This document shows positions 41,426 through 50,849 of a DNA stretch of 64,000 bases, piece by piece. Both the position numbers and the translations under genes were made by a program. The notes below the pieces were generated by a model. That model was not told the DNA's origin. It was given only the letters and a program-made list of their open reading frames with translations, and did no database searches. How positions within the stretch are numbered: the first letter of the stretch is position 1; each line of letters opens with the position of its first letter. The DNA comes from Sulfitobacter donghicola DSW-25 = KCTC 12864 = JCM 14565. GTDB taxonomy: Bacteria > Pseudomonadota > Alphaproteobacteria > Rhodobacterales > Rhodobacteraceae. The stretch spans positions 1,612,001-1,676,000 of the forward strand of contig NZ_JASF01000005.1 in the NCBI RefSeq assembly GCF_000622405.1, given 5' to 3'.

Positions 41426-42664
41426 ATGGCGGTTCTAGGCATAGATTTTGGTACGTCCAACTCGGCAGCAGGGATCGTGCGAGATGGCGAGCCCTATTTG
41501 ATTGCATTGGAAACGGGTCAATCGACCCTGCCCACAGCGGTCTTTTTCGACTTTGAAGAAAAGAAGATGCTGATCGGCGGAGCGGCGGGCACTGCTTTGT
41601 TAGCGGGTGAAGAGGGGCGCTATATGCGGGCGCTCAAAAGCCTTCTTGGGGCGCCATTGATGCGGGAAAAACGAAATCTTCTGGGTGAAAAGCTAGACTT
41701 TATCGACATCGTCGCGCGGTTTTTGCAGCGGGTGAAACAGCAGGCCGAAAAAGCAACCGGAGAGAGATTTGACCGCGCTTTGTCAGGGCGCCCTGTCCGG
41801 TTTCATCCCGATGATGCGCGCAACGCCCAAGCAGAGGTTGATCTGCGTGAAGCCTATACGCGTGCGGGTTTTGACGATGTGACGTTTATGTTTGAACCAG
41901 AGGCAGCAGCCCTAGCAAACCGTTCGCTGTTGGCCGAAGGGGATCTGGGGCTGATCGTCGACATTGGTGGTGGTACATCGGATTTTACCCTGTTTCGAAA
42001 TCGCGCTGAAGCGATTGATATTTTGGTCAGCCACGGTGTGCGCCTAGGCGGAACAGATTTTGATCGGGTCCTGAGTATCGAAACCGTCATGCCGCATCTG
42101 GGACGTGGCAGTGCCATTCGACATGCCTTTGGGGACGAAACACATGTCGCCCCCGCGACAATTTTTAATGATCTCGCAACGTGGCAGAAAATCCAGTTTC
42201 TTTACGCGCCAGAAAGCCGTCGCCTTGCCAAGGATTTGGAAAAATACGCGGTCGAGCCGGAAAAGTTCGCGCGGCTGGTTTCGGTCCTTACGGATGAGTT
42301 GGGGCATGACATTGCCTTTGCCGTTGAGCAGGGCAAAATTGATGCGAACAACGATGGTGCTGGTGATATCGATCTAAAAATCGTTGAACGCGGGCTGGTA
42401 CCTTCCTTGTCGGGTGAAACGGTGGTCGACCTGTTAGAGCCTTTGACACAGGAAATGGCGAACGCAGCATTGGCAACGGTTGCGCAAGCGGGGATCGAAC
42501 CGGCCGGGGTAACCCATTTGGTTTTCGTTGGCGGGTCTAGCCTGATGAACGTCACAAGAGAGTCGTTGCAAGCTGTATTTCCAAAGGCGGCAGCCCATCA
42601 TGGGTCGGCTTTGACAGCGATCGTGGACGGCCTCAGCTTGGCTGCACAAACGGCGTTTGATTAA
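41426..42664 (+). CDS. Hsp70-like protein (YegD-type)
   Basis: The 412-residue protein has the actin/Hsp70 ATPase fold only: phosphate 1 motif LGIDFGTSNSAAGIV at the start, phosphate 2 VDIGGGTSDFTLF, and the adenosine motif VFVGGSSLMNV near the C-terminus. It lacks the peptide-binding domain of DnaK, so it matches the short YegD-like group, whose role is unclear. The RYMRALKSLLGA segment is typical of YegD. It is divergent from the binding-protein gene, with 128 bp between them. No heat-shock promoter like that of hsp20 is seen. Confidence 0.9.
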   Translation: MAVLGIDFGTSNSAAGIVRDGEPYLIALETGQSTLPTAVFFDFEEKKMLIGGAAGTALLAGEEGRYMRALKSLLGAPLMREKRNLLGEKLDFIDIVARFLQRVKQQAEKATGERFDRALSGRPVRFHPDDARNAQAEVDLREAYTRAGFDDVTFMFEPEAAALANRSLLAEGDLGLIVDIGGGTSDFTLFRNRAEAIDILVSHGVRLGGTDFDRVLSIETVMPHLGRGSAIRHAFGDETHVAPATIFNDLATWQKIQFLYAPESRRLAKDLEKYAVEPEKFARLVSVLTDELGHDIAFAVEQGKIDANNDGAGDIDLKIVERGLVPSLSGETVVDLLEPLTQEMANAALATVAQAGIEPAGVTHLVFVGGSSLMNVTRESLQAVFPKAAAHHGSALTAIVDGLSLAAQTAFD

Positions 42665-42752
42665 AGCAACGAAGCGCGTTGGAGTTTCACGCGGTGCTTT
42701 ACGGATCACGGCGAAACAGACAATCTCGCATCAAATGGGATGCGGCGGATAA

Positions 42753-43607
42753 ATGATAATGACATCAATTCTGAAAAGGACTCGTGCTGCGCTGCGGGAT
42801 GGGTTTGTGCAAATCAGAGCGACGAACCTTGCGTTGATTTCAGCGGGTGTCGCGTTTTATTGCATGTTGTCCCTTTTCCCAGCTATCGCCGCGCTGATTG
42901 CTTTGCTGAGCCTGATTTCTAATCCGTCTGTCGTCATTGCGCAGCTTGAACAGATGCAGGGCTTTTTGCCCCAAGATGTCTACCTCATTTTGCACGAACA
43001 GATCGTGAGCCTTGTCACAGCTAGTTCGGATACATTGGGGTGGGCTGGTGCGATTTCGATTGCCGCGGCGCTTTGGTCTGCGCGGGCAGGGGTGGCTGCG
43101 ATTATGATGGGCCTAAACGAGGTCTATGGCGAGGATAACCGCAATGCCGCCTCGCATTATTTCAGAGCGCTGCTTTTGACGCTTGGCCTTGTAACTGTGG
43201 GTATCGTCGCTCTTTTGACCTTGGTTGTTGCGCCAATTGCCCTTGCGTTTTTCCCTTTGGAGGGGGGTGCTGGTATCATTGTTGAAACCCTACGCTGGTT
43301 GATCGCGGTCAGCGTTCTTTTGATGGGGGTTAGTGTTCTCTATCGGTTTGGCCCAAATCTGGATCGCCCTTCATATCGGTCGGTTCTGTGGGGGGCGATA
43401 TTTGCAGTGGTGAGTTGGGGCAGCCTATCCGTATTATTTTCTTATTACGTGGCCAATTTTGGTAACTATAATCAGGTTTACGGTTCGATCGGTGCCGTGA
43501 TTGCGATGCTACTTTGGCTATGGCTCAGTAGCTTTTTGATTTTGTTGGGTGCGGTTGTGAATGCCCAAATTGATAAGCATGTGATTGGTTCTGTTTTGGG
43601 CGAATGA
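42753..43607 (+). CDS. YihY/BrkB family membrane protein
   Basis: The 284-residue protein matches the YihY/virulence-factor BrkB family: LALISAGVAFYCMLSLFPAIAALIALL, then LWSARAGVAAIMMGLNEVYGE, a middle PIALAFFPL, and the last helices with SYYVANFGNYNQVYGSIGAVIAMLLWLWLSS. About six membrane helices are visible. The family is wrongly called ribonuclease BN in older annotation; its function is unknown. Two ATGs (42753 and 42759) are possible. Confidence 0.93.
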   Translation: MIMTSILKRTRAALRDGFVQIRATNLALISAGVAFYCMLSLFPAIAALIALLSLISNPSVVIAQLEQMQGFLPQDVYLILHEQIVSLVTASSDTLGWAGAISIAAALWSARAGVAAIMMGLNEVYGEDNRNAASHYFRALLLTLGLVTVGIVALLTLVVAPIALAFFPLEGGAGIIVETLRWLIAVSVLLMGVSVLYRFGPNLDRPSYRSVLWGAIFAVVSWGSLSVLFSYYVANFGNYNQVYGSIGAVIAMLLWLWLSSFLILLGAVVNAQIDKHVIGSVLGE

Positions 43608-43706
43608 TGCTCATTTGGCTGCGGAAGGTTTTCGGGGAAAACGGGCGGCGGTTTTTCGTACCGATAATTGCGCCCTGAGGGTACTAGAGGACGAGGAGGC
43701 CTTCTC

Positions 43707-44546
43707 ATGCGTCTGTGGTTATCAGTGTTGTTTCTATTGTTCGTAACATCGGCGCAGGCTGATGGCGCGAAACAATTCGGAGTGTTTGGTGTGGTCGAGC
43801 GGCTTTCCCCGCTTACGGTGAATGGCCAAGAAATCGTTATCCCTGACGAGGTGCCTATCATTAGCTTGTTGGGGCAGGGGCAAAAAATAGGGCTGGGTGA
43901 TACATTGGCTCTTCGGGTGACCCTAAAGGACGATGTGCTGACAGCGGTGCGGGTTCTTGAAGTTTATCCTGTCATTGGTCCAATTTCGGGGGTTGAGGGT
44001 GGCACCGCAACTGTCATGGGAAGCCCCGTTTATCTGCCACCGGATGCTTCGGTAAGGCGGGGGCAATGGGTTGCCGTCAGCGGTTTTTGGAGCGGTGAAA
44101 AGGTTATCACAACCAGACTCCAGAAATTGAGCGGTGGCTGGTTTGGGCACCTCACCGGCGTTGTTGACCCAACTGAAATGCGTTTAGGCGGGAGTGAGCT
44201 GCGAAATGTCGAACCGCCGACGAATGGTTTCGGCAATTCGATCTGGATGTTGAGTGGCGGCCCACAGACTGGCGGGCTCGATGTTCGGCTAATGGCAAAA
44301 GGTGTGTTCGGCGGCGCGGTTGAGATGGCCCTGTGGCAGGGGCATGCTTCCCTGCCCATCGCTTCGCAAACCTATTTGATTTATGGTTCTGGCATCATCG
44401 GTACCGCACAGGATGCGCAGATGCCGGTTGGCGGATCATTGATCCGGCGATGTGCTCAGAACGGGCGTGTTCTCAAAACGGCGCCCGAAGGCTTGGAAGA
44501 TGCTTTTGGCGCGCTGGGCTGTGCTATAGATACTCAGGCGGAGTGA
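43707..44546 (+). CDS. Exported protein with DUF5666-like repeats
   Basis: From the ATG at 43707 (GAGGAGG upstream) the 279-residue protein has a Sec signal peptide (MRLWLSVLFLLFVTSAQA). Two or three OB-like beta modules of the DUF5666 type follow: FGVFGVVERLSPLTVNGQEI, then GDTLALRVTLKDDVLTAVRV, VSGFWSGEKVITTRLQKL and GHLTGVVDP. Cys pairs near the C-terminus (RRCAQNG, LGCAID) may form a disulfide. It is probably periplasmic; its function is unknown. The 3' end overlaps the convergent glutamate-synthase-like gene by 23 bp. Confidence 0.78.
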   Translation: MRLWLSVLFLLFVTSAQADGAKQFGVFGVVERLSPLTVNGQEIVIPDEVPIISLLGQGQKIGLGDTLALRVTLKDDVLTAVRVLEVYPVIGPISGVEGGTATVMGSPVYLPPDASVRRGQWVAVSGFWSGEKVITTRLQKLSGGWFGHLTGVVDPTEMRLGGSELRNVEPPTNGFGNSIWMLSGGPQTGGLDVRLMAKGVFGGAVEMALWQGHASLPIASQTYLIYGSGIIGTAQDAQMPVGGSLIRRCAQNGRVLKTAPEGLEDAFGALGCAIDTQAE

Positions 44547-46143
44547 AGGTTTCGGCGCGCGCACGTGACCAACGATCTTTATATCCCATCTGGTCAGCAG
44601 CATGATCATCGACAAGGAAGCCGATTGGCAGATAGGGGAATGCCTGATTGCCCTGAACCATCGAACGGTCAGATTGCCGTTGCATCAAATGATGCGGCAG
44701 GAAACGACTTGGGTCTGTCAAACCAGCCGCACCTGTCATTTCGCCTAGCGCGTCCAAAGTATTTCGGTGGAAACGTGCAACCCGCTCAGCTTTGTGGACA
44801 GGATTTAAGGCTTGTGCACGTGTTGGGTCTTGGGTCGCTACGCCGACCGGACAATGGTTTGTGTGGCACGCCTGAGCCTGAATACAACCAATCGCAAACA
44901 TAAATCCGCGCGCAGAATTACACCAATCAGCTCCTAACGCCAAAGCGCGGGCGATATCAAAGGCTGATATGATTTTGCCAGCTGCGCCGATCTTGATCTC
45001 GTCACGAATGCCAGCGCCACGTAACGTATTGTGGACAAAAGACAGACCTTCGACCATTGGCATGCCAATATGGTTCGCAAACTCTAGCGGTGCCGCACCA
45101 GTGCCCCCTTCGGTGCCATCGACCACGATAAAATCCGGTATGATACCAGTCTTTAGCATTGCTTTGACCATGCACATGAATTCCCGCTGGTGGCCGATGC
45201 ATAGTTTAAAGCCGACGGGTTTGCCGCCGGACAGTTCGCGTAGCTGGCCTAAGAATTCCATCATTTCAATCGGCGTTGAAAAGGCGGAATGCGAGGCGGG
45301 CGAAATGCAATCTTCTCCCATCGGGATATCGCGTGCCTCAGCGATTTCGGTGGTGATCTTAGCAGCGGGCAACATCCCGCCGTGGCCAGGTTTGGCGCCT
45401 TGCGACAGCTTTACCTCGATCATTTTGACCTGATCCCGTTCTGCCTGTTTCGCAAATTTTTCAGGGCTAAATTGCCCATCCTCTGTTCGACAGCCAAAAT
45501 AGCCAGACCCGATCTCATAGATCAGGTCGCCGCCAGCTTCGCGGTGATAACGGCTGATACCGCCTTCGCCTGTATCATGGGCAAACCCGCCTGCTGCGGC
45601 GCCGTTGTTCAGCGCCGTAATCGCGTTTGCTGAAAGCGATCCAAAGCTCATCGCAGAGATGTTATAGATTGATGCGCTGTAGGGGATTTTACAGTCTTTG
45701 CCGCCAATAGTGACGCGAAAATCTGTGTTTTCGATATGTTTTGGCTGAACTGAATGGGTAACCCAGCTATAGCCGCCCTCATACACACGTTTCTTCGTAC
45801 CAAAGGGGCGGGCGTCCTCCTGACCTTTTGCGCGTTGATAAACCAATGATCGGGCATCACGGCTAAAGGGTTCTTCGTCTTGGTCGTCTTCCAGCAGGTA
45901 TTGGCGAATTTCTGGGCGAATGCTTTCGAGCAGAAAGCGTACGTGGCCCAAAACGGGATAATTTCGCAAAATGGAATGGGAGGTTTGGCGAACGTCATGC
46001 AGCCCCAGCAAGGAAAGCGCGCCGAATATCAGGAAGGGAACAAAAAACCATCCAGACCAAAAAATCGCGATCAAGCTCAACAACGTGAGAACAACAACAC
46101 CAGCAAAGGTGCTGTAACGGGTGAGTTCGGACAGTTTTGGCAT
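44524..46143 (-). CDS. FMN-binding glutamate synthase family protein
   Basis: The 539-residue protein has two N-terminal membrane helices (STFAGVVVLTLLSLIAIFW, WFFVPFLIFGALSLLG). They are followed by the FMN/2-oxoglutarate barrel of glutamate synthase: YNISAMSFGSLSANAITALN, GEGGISRYH, EVKLSQGAKPGHGGMLP, VDGTEGGTGAAPLEF and CIQAQACHTNHCPVGVATQDP. The last has the C-x5-C-x4-C iron-sulfur pattern. No glutaminase domain is present, so this is the stand-alone, membrane-bound type (GltB2-like, Glu_synthase). Its true reaction is not established; a redox role is possible. Confidence 0.92.
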   Translation of the reverse strand: MPKLSELTRYSTFAGVVVLTLLSLIAIFWSGWFFVPFLIFGALSLLGLHDVRQTSHSILRNYPVLGHVRFLLESIRPEIRQYLLEDDQDEEPFSRDARSLVYQRAKGQEDARPFGTKKRVYEGGYSWVTHSVQPKHIENTDFRVTIGGKDCKIPYSASIYNISAMSFGSLSANAITALNNGAAAGGFAHDTGEGGISRYHREAGGDLIYEIGSGYFGCRTEDGQFSPEKFAKQAERDQVKMIEVKLSQGAKPGHGGMLPAAKITTEIAEARDIPMGEDCISPASHSAFSTPIEMMEFLGQLRELSGGKPVGFKLCIGHQREFMCMVKAMLKTGIIPDFIVVDGTEGGTGAAPLEFANHIGMPMVEGLSFVHNTLRGAGIRDEIKIGAAGKIISAFDIARALALGADWCNSARGFMFAIGCIQAQACHTNHCPVGVATQDPTRAQALNPVHKAERVARFHRNTLDALGEMTGAAGLTDPSRFLPHHLMQRQSDRSMVQGNQAFPYLPIGFLVDDHAADQMGYKDRWSRARAETFTPPEYL

Positions 46144-46288
46144 TTGCAGCTCCGGTAGGGTGGCCTTTGGCTATCGTGCAATCGTGTAGGGCGTATTAAC
46201 AGAGGGCGAGGCAATACCAACATAATTTAGCTGACCAGCGTGCGATCTTTGTTGAGTTTTTACTCGGCTTTCTTTCAATATTCTGTAA

Positions 46289-46318
46289 TTCGCGAAAATT
46301 TACACACAAGTCGCGAAA
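46289..46318. repeat. Direct TTCGCGAA-type repeats before the CoA transferase gene
   Basis: TTCGCGAAA (46289-46297) and TCGCGAAA (46311-46318) are spaced 22 bp centre to centre, two helical turns, directly before the ribosome-binding site of the CoA transferase gene. Each copy is itself palindromic (TTCGCGAA). The site may bind a regulator; no known family fits with confidence. Confidence 0.4.
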
Positions 46319-46330
46319 TCGGAGGGCAAA

Positions 46331-47434
46331 ATGGCGGGGCCATTGAAATCACTGAAAGTCGTTGAGTTCTCGGGGCTGGGGCCGGCGCCCTTAGCTGGGC
46401 AGCTCCTTGCTGATCTGGGGGCTGATGTGATCACCGTAGATCGAAAAGCCGCGCCAGCCGACCCATCGGATATCAACAGACGCGGTAAGCGTTCGATTGT
46501 TTTGGATCTCAAAACAACTGCGGGAATTGAAGCTGTTCACAAGCTGATTGCATCAAGCGATGTTTTGATCGAAGGGTTTCGCCCCGGCGTGATGGAGCGA
46601 TTGGGGGTGGGTCCAGACACCTGCCACGACGCGTTGATCTATGCCCGTATGACGGGCTGGGGGCAGGATGGCCCATGGGCGCAGACGGCGGGGCATGACA
46701 TTAACTATCTTGCTTTGACGGGCGCATTGCACGCGATGGGAGATGCGGATCGCCCTCCTGTTCCGCCGCTGAACATGGTCGCGGACTATGGTGGCGGCAC
46801 GATGTTTTTGCTGTTGGGTATTCTAAGCGCGGTGATCGAGCGCGGAATTTCGGGCAAAGGCCAAGTTGTTGATGCGGCGATGGTAGATGGCGTGCCAGCC
46901 ATGATGGGGTTGATCCATGCGATGTTGGCTCAGGGGCGCTGGAGCGAGGAACGGGGCGCAAATTGGTTAGATGGCGCCGCACCGTTTTACCGCTGTTACA
47001 CGTGCTCTTGCGGTGGGTTTATTTCGGTTGGGGCGTTGGAGCCGCAGTTCCACGCAATTTTGTTGGAAAATGCGGGCCTCCCCGTTGATCATCAACAGAG
47101 CCAAAACGACACGCAACATTGGAAGACGCGTTCGGCGCAATACGCCCATGCCTTTTTTCAAAAGAGCCGTGATGAATGGGCCGAGGTTTTTGATGGAACC
47201 GATGCTTGTGTAGCCCCTGTTTTAACATTTTCAGAGGCACAGTTTCATCCCCATATGGCAGAGCGCAAATCATTCATCTCCCCTGATGGGATAACGCAAT
47301 CGGCGCCAGCGCCGCGGTTTAGTCGTTCGATGCCGGATGATCCAAAAACGCCAACTGCGATTGGTGCGGATACCGCAGATATTCTGGCGCAACTCGGCTT
47401 GGATCCGATAGCCGATGAAACCTTGGCAGATTGA
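46331..47434 (+). CDS. CaiB/BaiF CoA transferase (alpha-methylacyl-CoA racemase type)
   Basis: The 367-residue protein is a family III CoA transferase. It shows LKVVEFSGLGPAPLAGQLLADLGADVITV, RGKRSIVLDLK, LIEGFRPGVMERLGVGPD, MTGWGQDGPWAQTAGHDINYLALTGALHAMG (with Asp of GHD as the likely catalytic residue) and GKGQVVDAAMVDG. The GHDINYLALTG form fits alpha-methylacyl-CoA racemases better than formyl-CoA transferases. It would epimerise 2-methylacyl-CoA esters in branched-chain fatty acid or sterol breakdown. CGGAGGG lies before the ATG. It stands alone. Confidence 0.92.
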   Translation: MAGPLKSLKVVEFSGLGPAPLAGQLLADLGADVITVDRKAAPADPSDINRRGKRSIVLDLKTTAGIEAVHKLIASSDVLIEGFRPGVMERLGVGPDTCHDALIYARMTGWGQDGPWAQTAGHDINYLALTGALHAMGDADRPPVPPLNMVADYGGGTMFLLLGILSAVIERGISGKGQVVDAAMVDGVPAMMGLIHAMLAQGRWSEERGANWLDGAAPFYRCYTCSCGGFISVGALEPQFHAILLENAGLPVDHQQSQNDTQHWKTRSAQYAHAFFQKSRDEWAEVFDGTDACVAPVLTFSEAQFHPHMAERKSFISPDGITQSAPAPRFSRSMPDDPKTPTAIGADTADILAQLGLDPIADETLAD

Positions 47435-47506
47435 CTAAAGCTCAGGCACTGCGGAAGGCATCAATTGGGAGTGTAACCTTGTCGTTTATCCCGCTATAAA
47501 AGCACT

Positions 47507-48151
47507 ATGACCGATGCCGATGATTTTCTTTCTGGCCCTCTCGAAAAACTGATTGTTTGCCCCGTCTGTGACGCGGCATACCAATTGCAGCGCCCTAAAC
47601 ATGGCGAGCAAGCGGTTTGCAGTCGCTGTCATACTGTCTTGATCCAACCGCGTCGAAAAGCAGGGATGCAGATAATCGCGGTTTCGATTGCCGTTGTTAT
47701 CCTGATTGTGTTTGCCAGTGTTTTTCCGTTCTTACGGATTAGCGCGGCAGGGCGCAGCAATGCTGTTTCTATTCTGGATGCGGCGTTATCGTTTACGCAT
47801 GGGCCGATGATGGTTCTTGCGTTGTTGACGGCGGGATTTATCATTTTTGTTCCGCTGACGCGCATGTTGTTAACACTATATGTGCTGGTGCCGGTGGTTC
47901 TGGATAAGCCACCTGCGCGATATGCCATCCGTGCGTTTCGATTGTCCGAAGCGATGAGACCTTGGTCCATGGCCGAGATTTTTGCGTTGGGTTGTGCTGT
48001 GGCGTTGGTAAAAGTTGCGGATCTGGCGACGGTTAGCTTTGGTCCGGCGTTTTGGATGTTTGGTGTTTTGGTGGTGCTGGTCATCGCGCAGGACGGATAT
48101 ATGTGTAAGTGGTCTGTATGGAACTCTCTGGAACATCCCAAAAGACGATAA
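47507..48151 (+). CDS. pqiA: PqiA domain membrane protein, first half
   Basis: The 214-residue protein begins with a zinc-ribbon-like Cys set (CPVCDAAYQL, then VCSRCHTVL) and has about four membrane helices, the standard single PqiA domain. E. coli PqiA has two such domains in one chain; here they are separate genes, and this one overlaps the second by 34 bp. PqiA is the inner-membrane part of the Pqi lipid-transport system between the membranes. It is the first gene of the pqi operon (47.5-51.4 kb). Confidence 0.9.
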   Translation: MTDADDFLSGPLEKLIVCPVCDAAYQLQRPKHGEQAVCSRCHTVLIQPRRKAGMQIIAVSIAVVILIVFASVFPFLRISAAGRSNAVSILDAALSFTHGPMMVLALLTAGFIIFVPLTRMLLTLYVLVPVVLDKPPARYAIRAFRLSEAMRPWSMAEIFALGCAVALVKVADLATVSFGPAFWMFGVLVVLVIAQDGYMCKWSVWNSLEHPKRR

Positions 48152-48771
48152 CCGCCCGTTCAGCGGGTGTTGTTGCGTGCACGCGGTGTACGCGGGCGTG
48201 GCCATTGGGTACGCAAATTTGCGGGCGCTGCGGTGCGCCGCTTGTTTCGCGTGATGATCAAAGCCTCCAAAAAGTCTGGGCGCTGTGGATCGTCGGGCTC
48301 ATGTGTTATTTTCCCGCAAACATATACACGATGTTGAACACACAGCAGCTGTTTTCGGAAACGCATAGCACGATCATTGGCGGGGCGGTTGAGCTTGCTC
48401 ATCACGGGTCTTTTGGCGTGGCAGCAATTATTCTCTTTGCCTCTGTGATTATCCCGCTGGGTAAATTCTGGGCAATTGCATTTCTGGCTGTCAGTGTTCG
48501 CTCCCATAGCGGTTTTACCTCTCGCAACCGGATGGTGGTTTATGAGGTGGTCGAGTATATTGGCAGGTGGTCTATGATTGATATCTTTGTTGTTGCCATC
48601 CTGTCGGCGCTGGTGCAACTGCAAGGGCTTGTATCTATCACGCCAGGGCCTGCTGCGTTCTTTTTCGCCCTTTCGGTGATATTCACCATGTTGTCAGCTC
48701 AGGCATTCGATCCGCGAATGATCTGGGACGCGCAGCAAACAGATGACGATGAGGCACGTAAACATGTCTGA
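48118..48771 (+). CDS. pqiA: PqiA domain membrane protein, second half
   Basis: From the ATG at 48118 (MELSGTSQKTITAR) the 217-residue protein carries a second PqiA domain: a Cys set (CTRCTRAWPLGTQICGRC), the helix start with YFPANIYTMLNT typical of PqiA C-terminal halves, and about four membrane helices. It overlaps the first PqiA gene at one end and the PqiB gene by 8 bp at the other. The two halves together equal one normal PqiA. Confidence 0.9.
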   Translation: MELSGTSQKTITARSAGVVACTRCTRAWPLGTQICGRCGAPLVSRDDQSLQKVWALWIVGLMCYFPANIYTMLNTQQLFSETHSTIIGGAVELAHHGSFGVAAIILFASVIIPLGKFWAIAFLAVSVRSHSGFTSRNRMVVYEVVEYIGRWSMIDIFVVAILSALVQLQGLVSITPGPAAFFFALSVIFTMLSAQAFDPRMIWDAQQTDDDEARKHV

Positions 48772-50848
48772 CATGCCCCCCCCTGTTTCGATAAAACCAA
48801 CATCGCAAAGCACTTTGCGCGGTGCGTCCTTGGTTTGGATTATTCCGATTGCGGCTTTGATCGTTGCGATTGCGGTTGCATGGCAATCTTTTGCCGCGCG
48901 CGGTCCTGTCATCATCGTGAGCTTCGCTGATGGTGCAGGCATTGCGGCAGGTGAAACAAAGCTGAAATATCGCGACATCGACGTTGGTGAAGTCGAGGAT
49001 GTTGGCTTTAGCGAGGATCTGGGCCTTGTCGAGGCGCATATCCGTCTCAAGAAAAACATCGCCCCCTATGTCGACGTAAATTCGGTTTTCTGGATCGTGC
49101 AGCCCGAGGTGACGGCCCGTGGCATTAGCGGGCTCAGCACTGTTTTGAGCGGTGTTTACATCGAAGGATCTTGGGATAGCGAAATCGGCGCGTTCGCGGA
49201 TACCTTTCGGGGATCTGACGAGGCGCCGTTGATTAAACCTGGTCAAAGCGGATTGCAGATCGCCTTTAAGACGACGACGAACAGCTCGCTGACGGATAAC
49301 GCGCCGATCCTATTTCGGGGGATCGAAGTGGGCCAGATAGGTCGTGCGCAAATTGCGCGTAGTGGTGCTTTTGCAATTACTGAGGGTTTGATTTTTGAAG
49401 AGCACAGGCACCTTGTGAATTCATCCACACGGTTTTGGGAAACAGCCGGATTTGATGTTTCGATTGGGCCATCAGGTGCCGAGATCGATTTTACATCTAT
49501 CGCAACCCTAATTGGTGGCGGCATCACGTTTGATACTTTTGTTTCTGGCGGGGATGCTGTGCGGGATGGCGAGGTTTTTGATGTCTATACCGAAAGGGAT
49601 GAGGCGCATAACAGCCTGTTCACGACTTCCGATGTTGAACCACTGCGCCTGAGCGTGATCTTTGAAGAGAATGTTTCGGGCCTGACGGTTGGCGCTCCGG
49701 TTGAGTTGAGCGGCTTGCGGATCGGCTCTGTTGATAGTTTGTCTGGCATTGTTGATTTCAATCAGTTCGGCGACAGCCGCGTGCGGCTCAACGTGATTTT
49801 ATCCATTCAACCTGCGCGTCTAGGATTGCCAGGGGAGGTTTCTGCCAATTCCGCGCTATCTTTACTACAAGACCGCGTTACAAATGGCCTTCGAGCACGG
49901 CTTGCAACAACCAGTTTGCTGACCGGTGGTCTAAAGGTAGAACTGATAGAGGTCGAAGACCCGCCCTTTGGCCAGCTAACTATTTCCGGTTTTGACTTGC
50001 CAATCATGCCGACAACAAAAAGCGAAACATCCGATGCCAGCGCGACGGTTGAGGGGGTCTTTAACCGGCTTAATAGCCTCCCGATCGAAGAGTTGCTGAG
50101 CAGCGCGATCAATGTGATGAACTCGGCTGATGCGTTGATTTCCAATCAGGATTTACAGCAGACGCCCAGCGACGTTCGGGCCCTTTTGAACGATTTGTCA
50201 GGGATCGTGGGATCGGATGATGTGAAAAACATCCCAGTTTCGTTGAACGCTACGCTGGTGCGTGTCGAAAGTCTGGTTGCGGAATTGGAAAAGCAACGCA
50301 TCGTTGCCTCGTTGGGTGAAACGTTAGAGGCGGCCTCGGCCGCTGCTGAAACGGTCACTTCATCAGCTGCCGGCGTGCCTGAGTTGATAGAGGATATTCA
50401 GGCAGTTGCTTCAAAGGCAGCAGCGTTAGAGTTTGATACACTGATAAACGAGCTGACTTCGCTGACAACTTCCGCCGAGGCATTGGTGAGCAGCCCAGAC
50501 ACTGCCCAGTTGCCCGTGGCGCTGAAAGGGGCGTTGGATCAACTAAACGCAACCTTGAAAGAATTGCGCGAAGGTGGAGCGGTTGAGAATGTGAACAAGA
50601 CGCTTGCCTCTGCACAGACCGCGGCAGATAGCATCGCAATCAGTGCGCGCGACCTGCCAAAGGTTATCGAGCGCCTGAACGCATTGTTCGTTCAGGCAGG
50701 CCAAACGATTGAGGGCTATAACAAGGGCGACCAGTTGAGCCGCGCTGCCGAGGCTGCATTACGTGATATTCAACAGGCCGCAGGTGCGTTAGAAAAGCTG
50801 GCACGTACCATTGAACGAAACCCGAATTCTCTGCTGCTGGGAAGATAA
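48764..50848 (+). CDS. pqiB: PqiB-type MCE protein
   Basis: From the ATG at 48764, overlapping the preceding stop, the 694-residue protein has an N-terminal membrane helix (LVWIIPIAALIVAIAVAW) and three MCE (MlaD) domains. These start at VIIVSFADGAGIAAGETKLKYR, GLQIAFKTTTNSSLTDNAP and PLRLSVIFEENVSGLTVGAP in order. A long helical C-terminal part rich in Ala, Ser and Glu follows. PqiB forms a periplasm-spanning hexameric tube for lipids. Three MCE domains and a long helix match E. coli PqiB rather than single-domain MlaD. Confidence 0.94.
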   Translation: MSDMPPPVSIKPTSQSTLRGASLVWIIPIAALIVAIAVAWQSFAARGPVIIVSFADGAGIAAGETKLKYRDIDVGEVEDVGFSEDLGLVEAHIRLKKNIAPYVDVNSVFWIVQPEVTARGISGLSTVLSGVYIEGSWDSEIGAFADTFRGSDEAPLIKPGQSGLQIAFKTTTNSSLTDNAPILFRGIEVGQIGRAQIARSGAFAITEGLIFEEHRHLVNSSTRFWETAGFDVSIGPSGAEIDFTSIATLIGGGITFDTFVSGGDAVRDGEVFDVYTERDEAHNSLFTTSDVEPLRLSVIFEENVSGLTVGAPVELSGLRIGSVDSLSGIVDFNQFGDSRVRLNVILSIQPARLGLPGEVSANSALSLLQDRVTNGLRARLATTSLLTGGLKVELIEVEDPPFGQLTISGFDLPIMPTTKSETSDASATVEGVFNRLNSLPIEELLSSAINVMNSADALISNQDLQQTPSDVRALLNDLSGIVGSDDVKNIPVSLNATLVRVESLVAELEKQRIVASLGETLEAASAAAETVTSSAAGVPELIEDIQAVASKAAALEFDTLINELTSLTTSAEALVSSPDTAQLPVALKGALDQLNATLKELREGGAVENVNKTLASAQTAADSIAISARDLPKVIERLNALFVQAGQTIEGYNKGDQLSRAAEAALRDIQQAAGALEKLARTIERNPNSLLLGR

Positions 50849-50849
50849 T

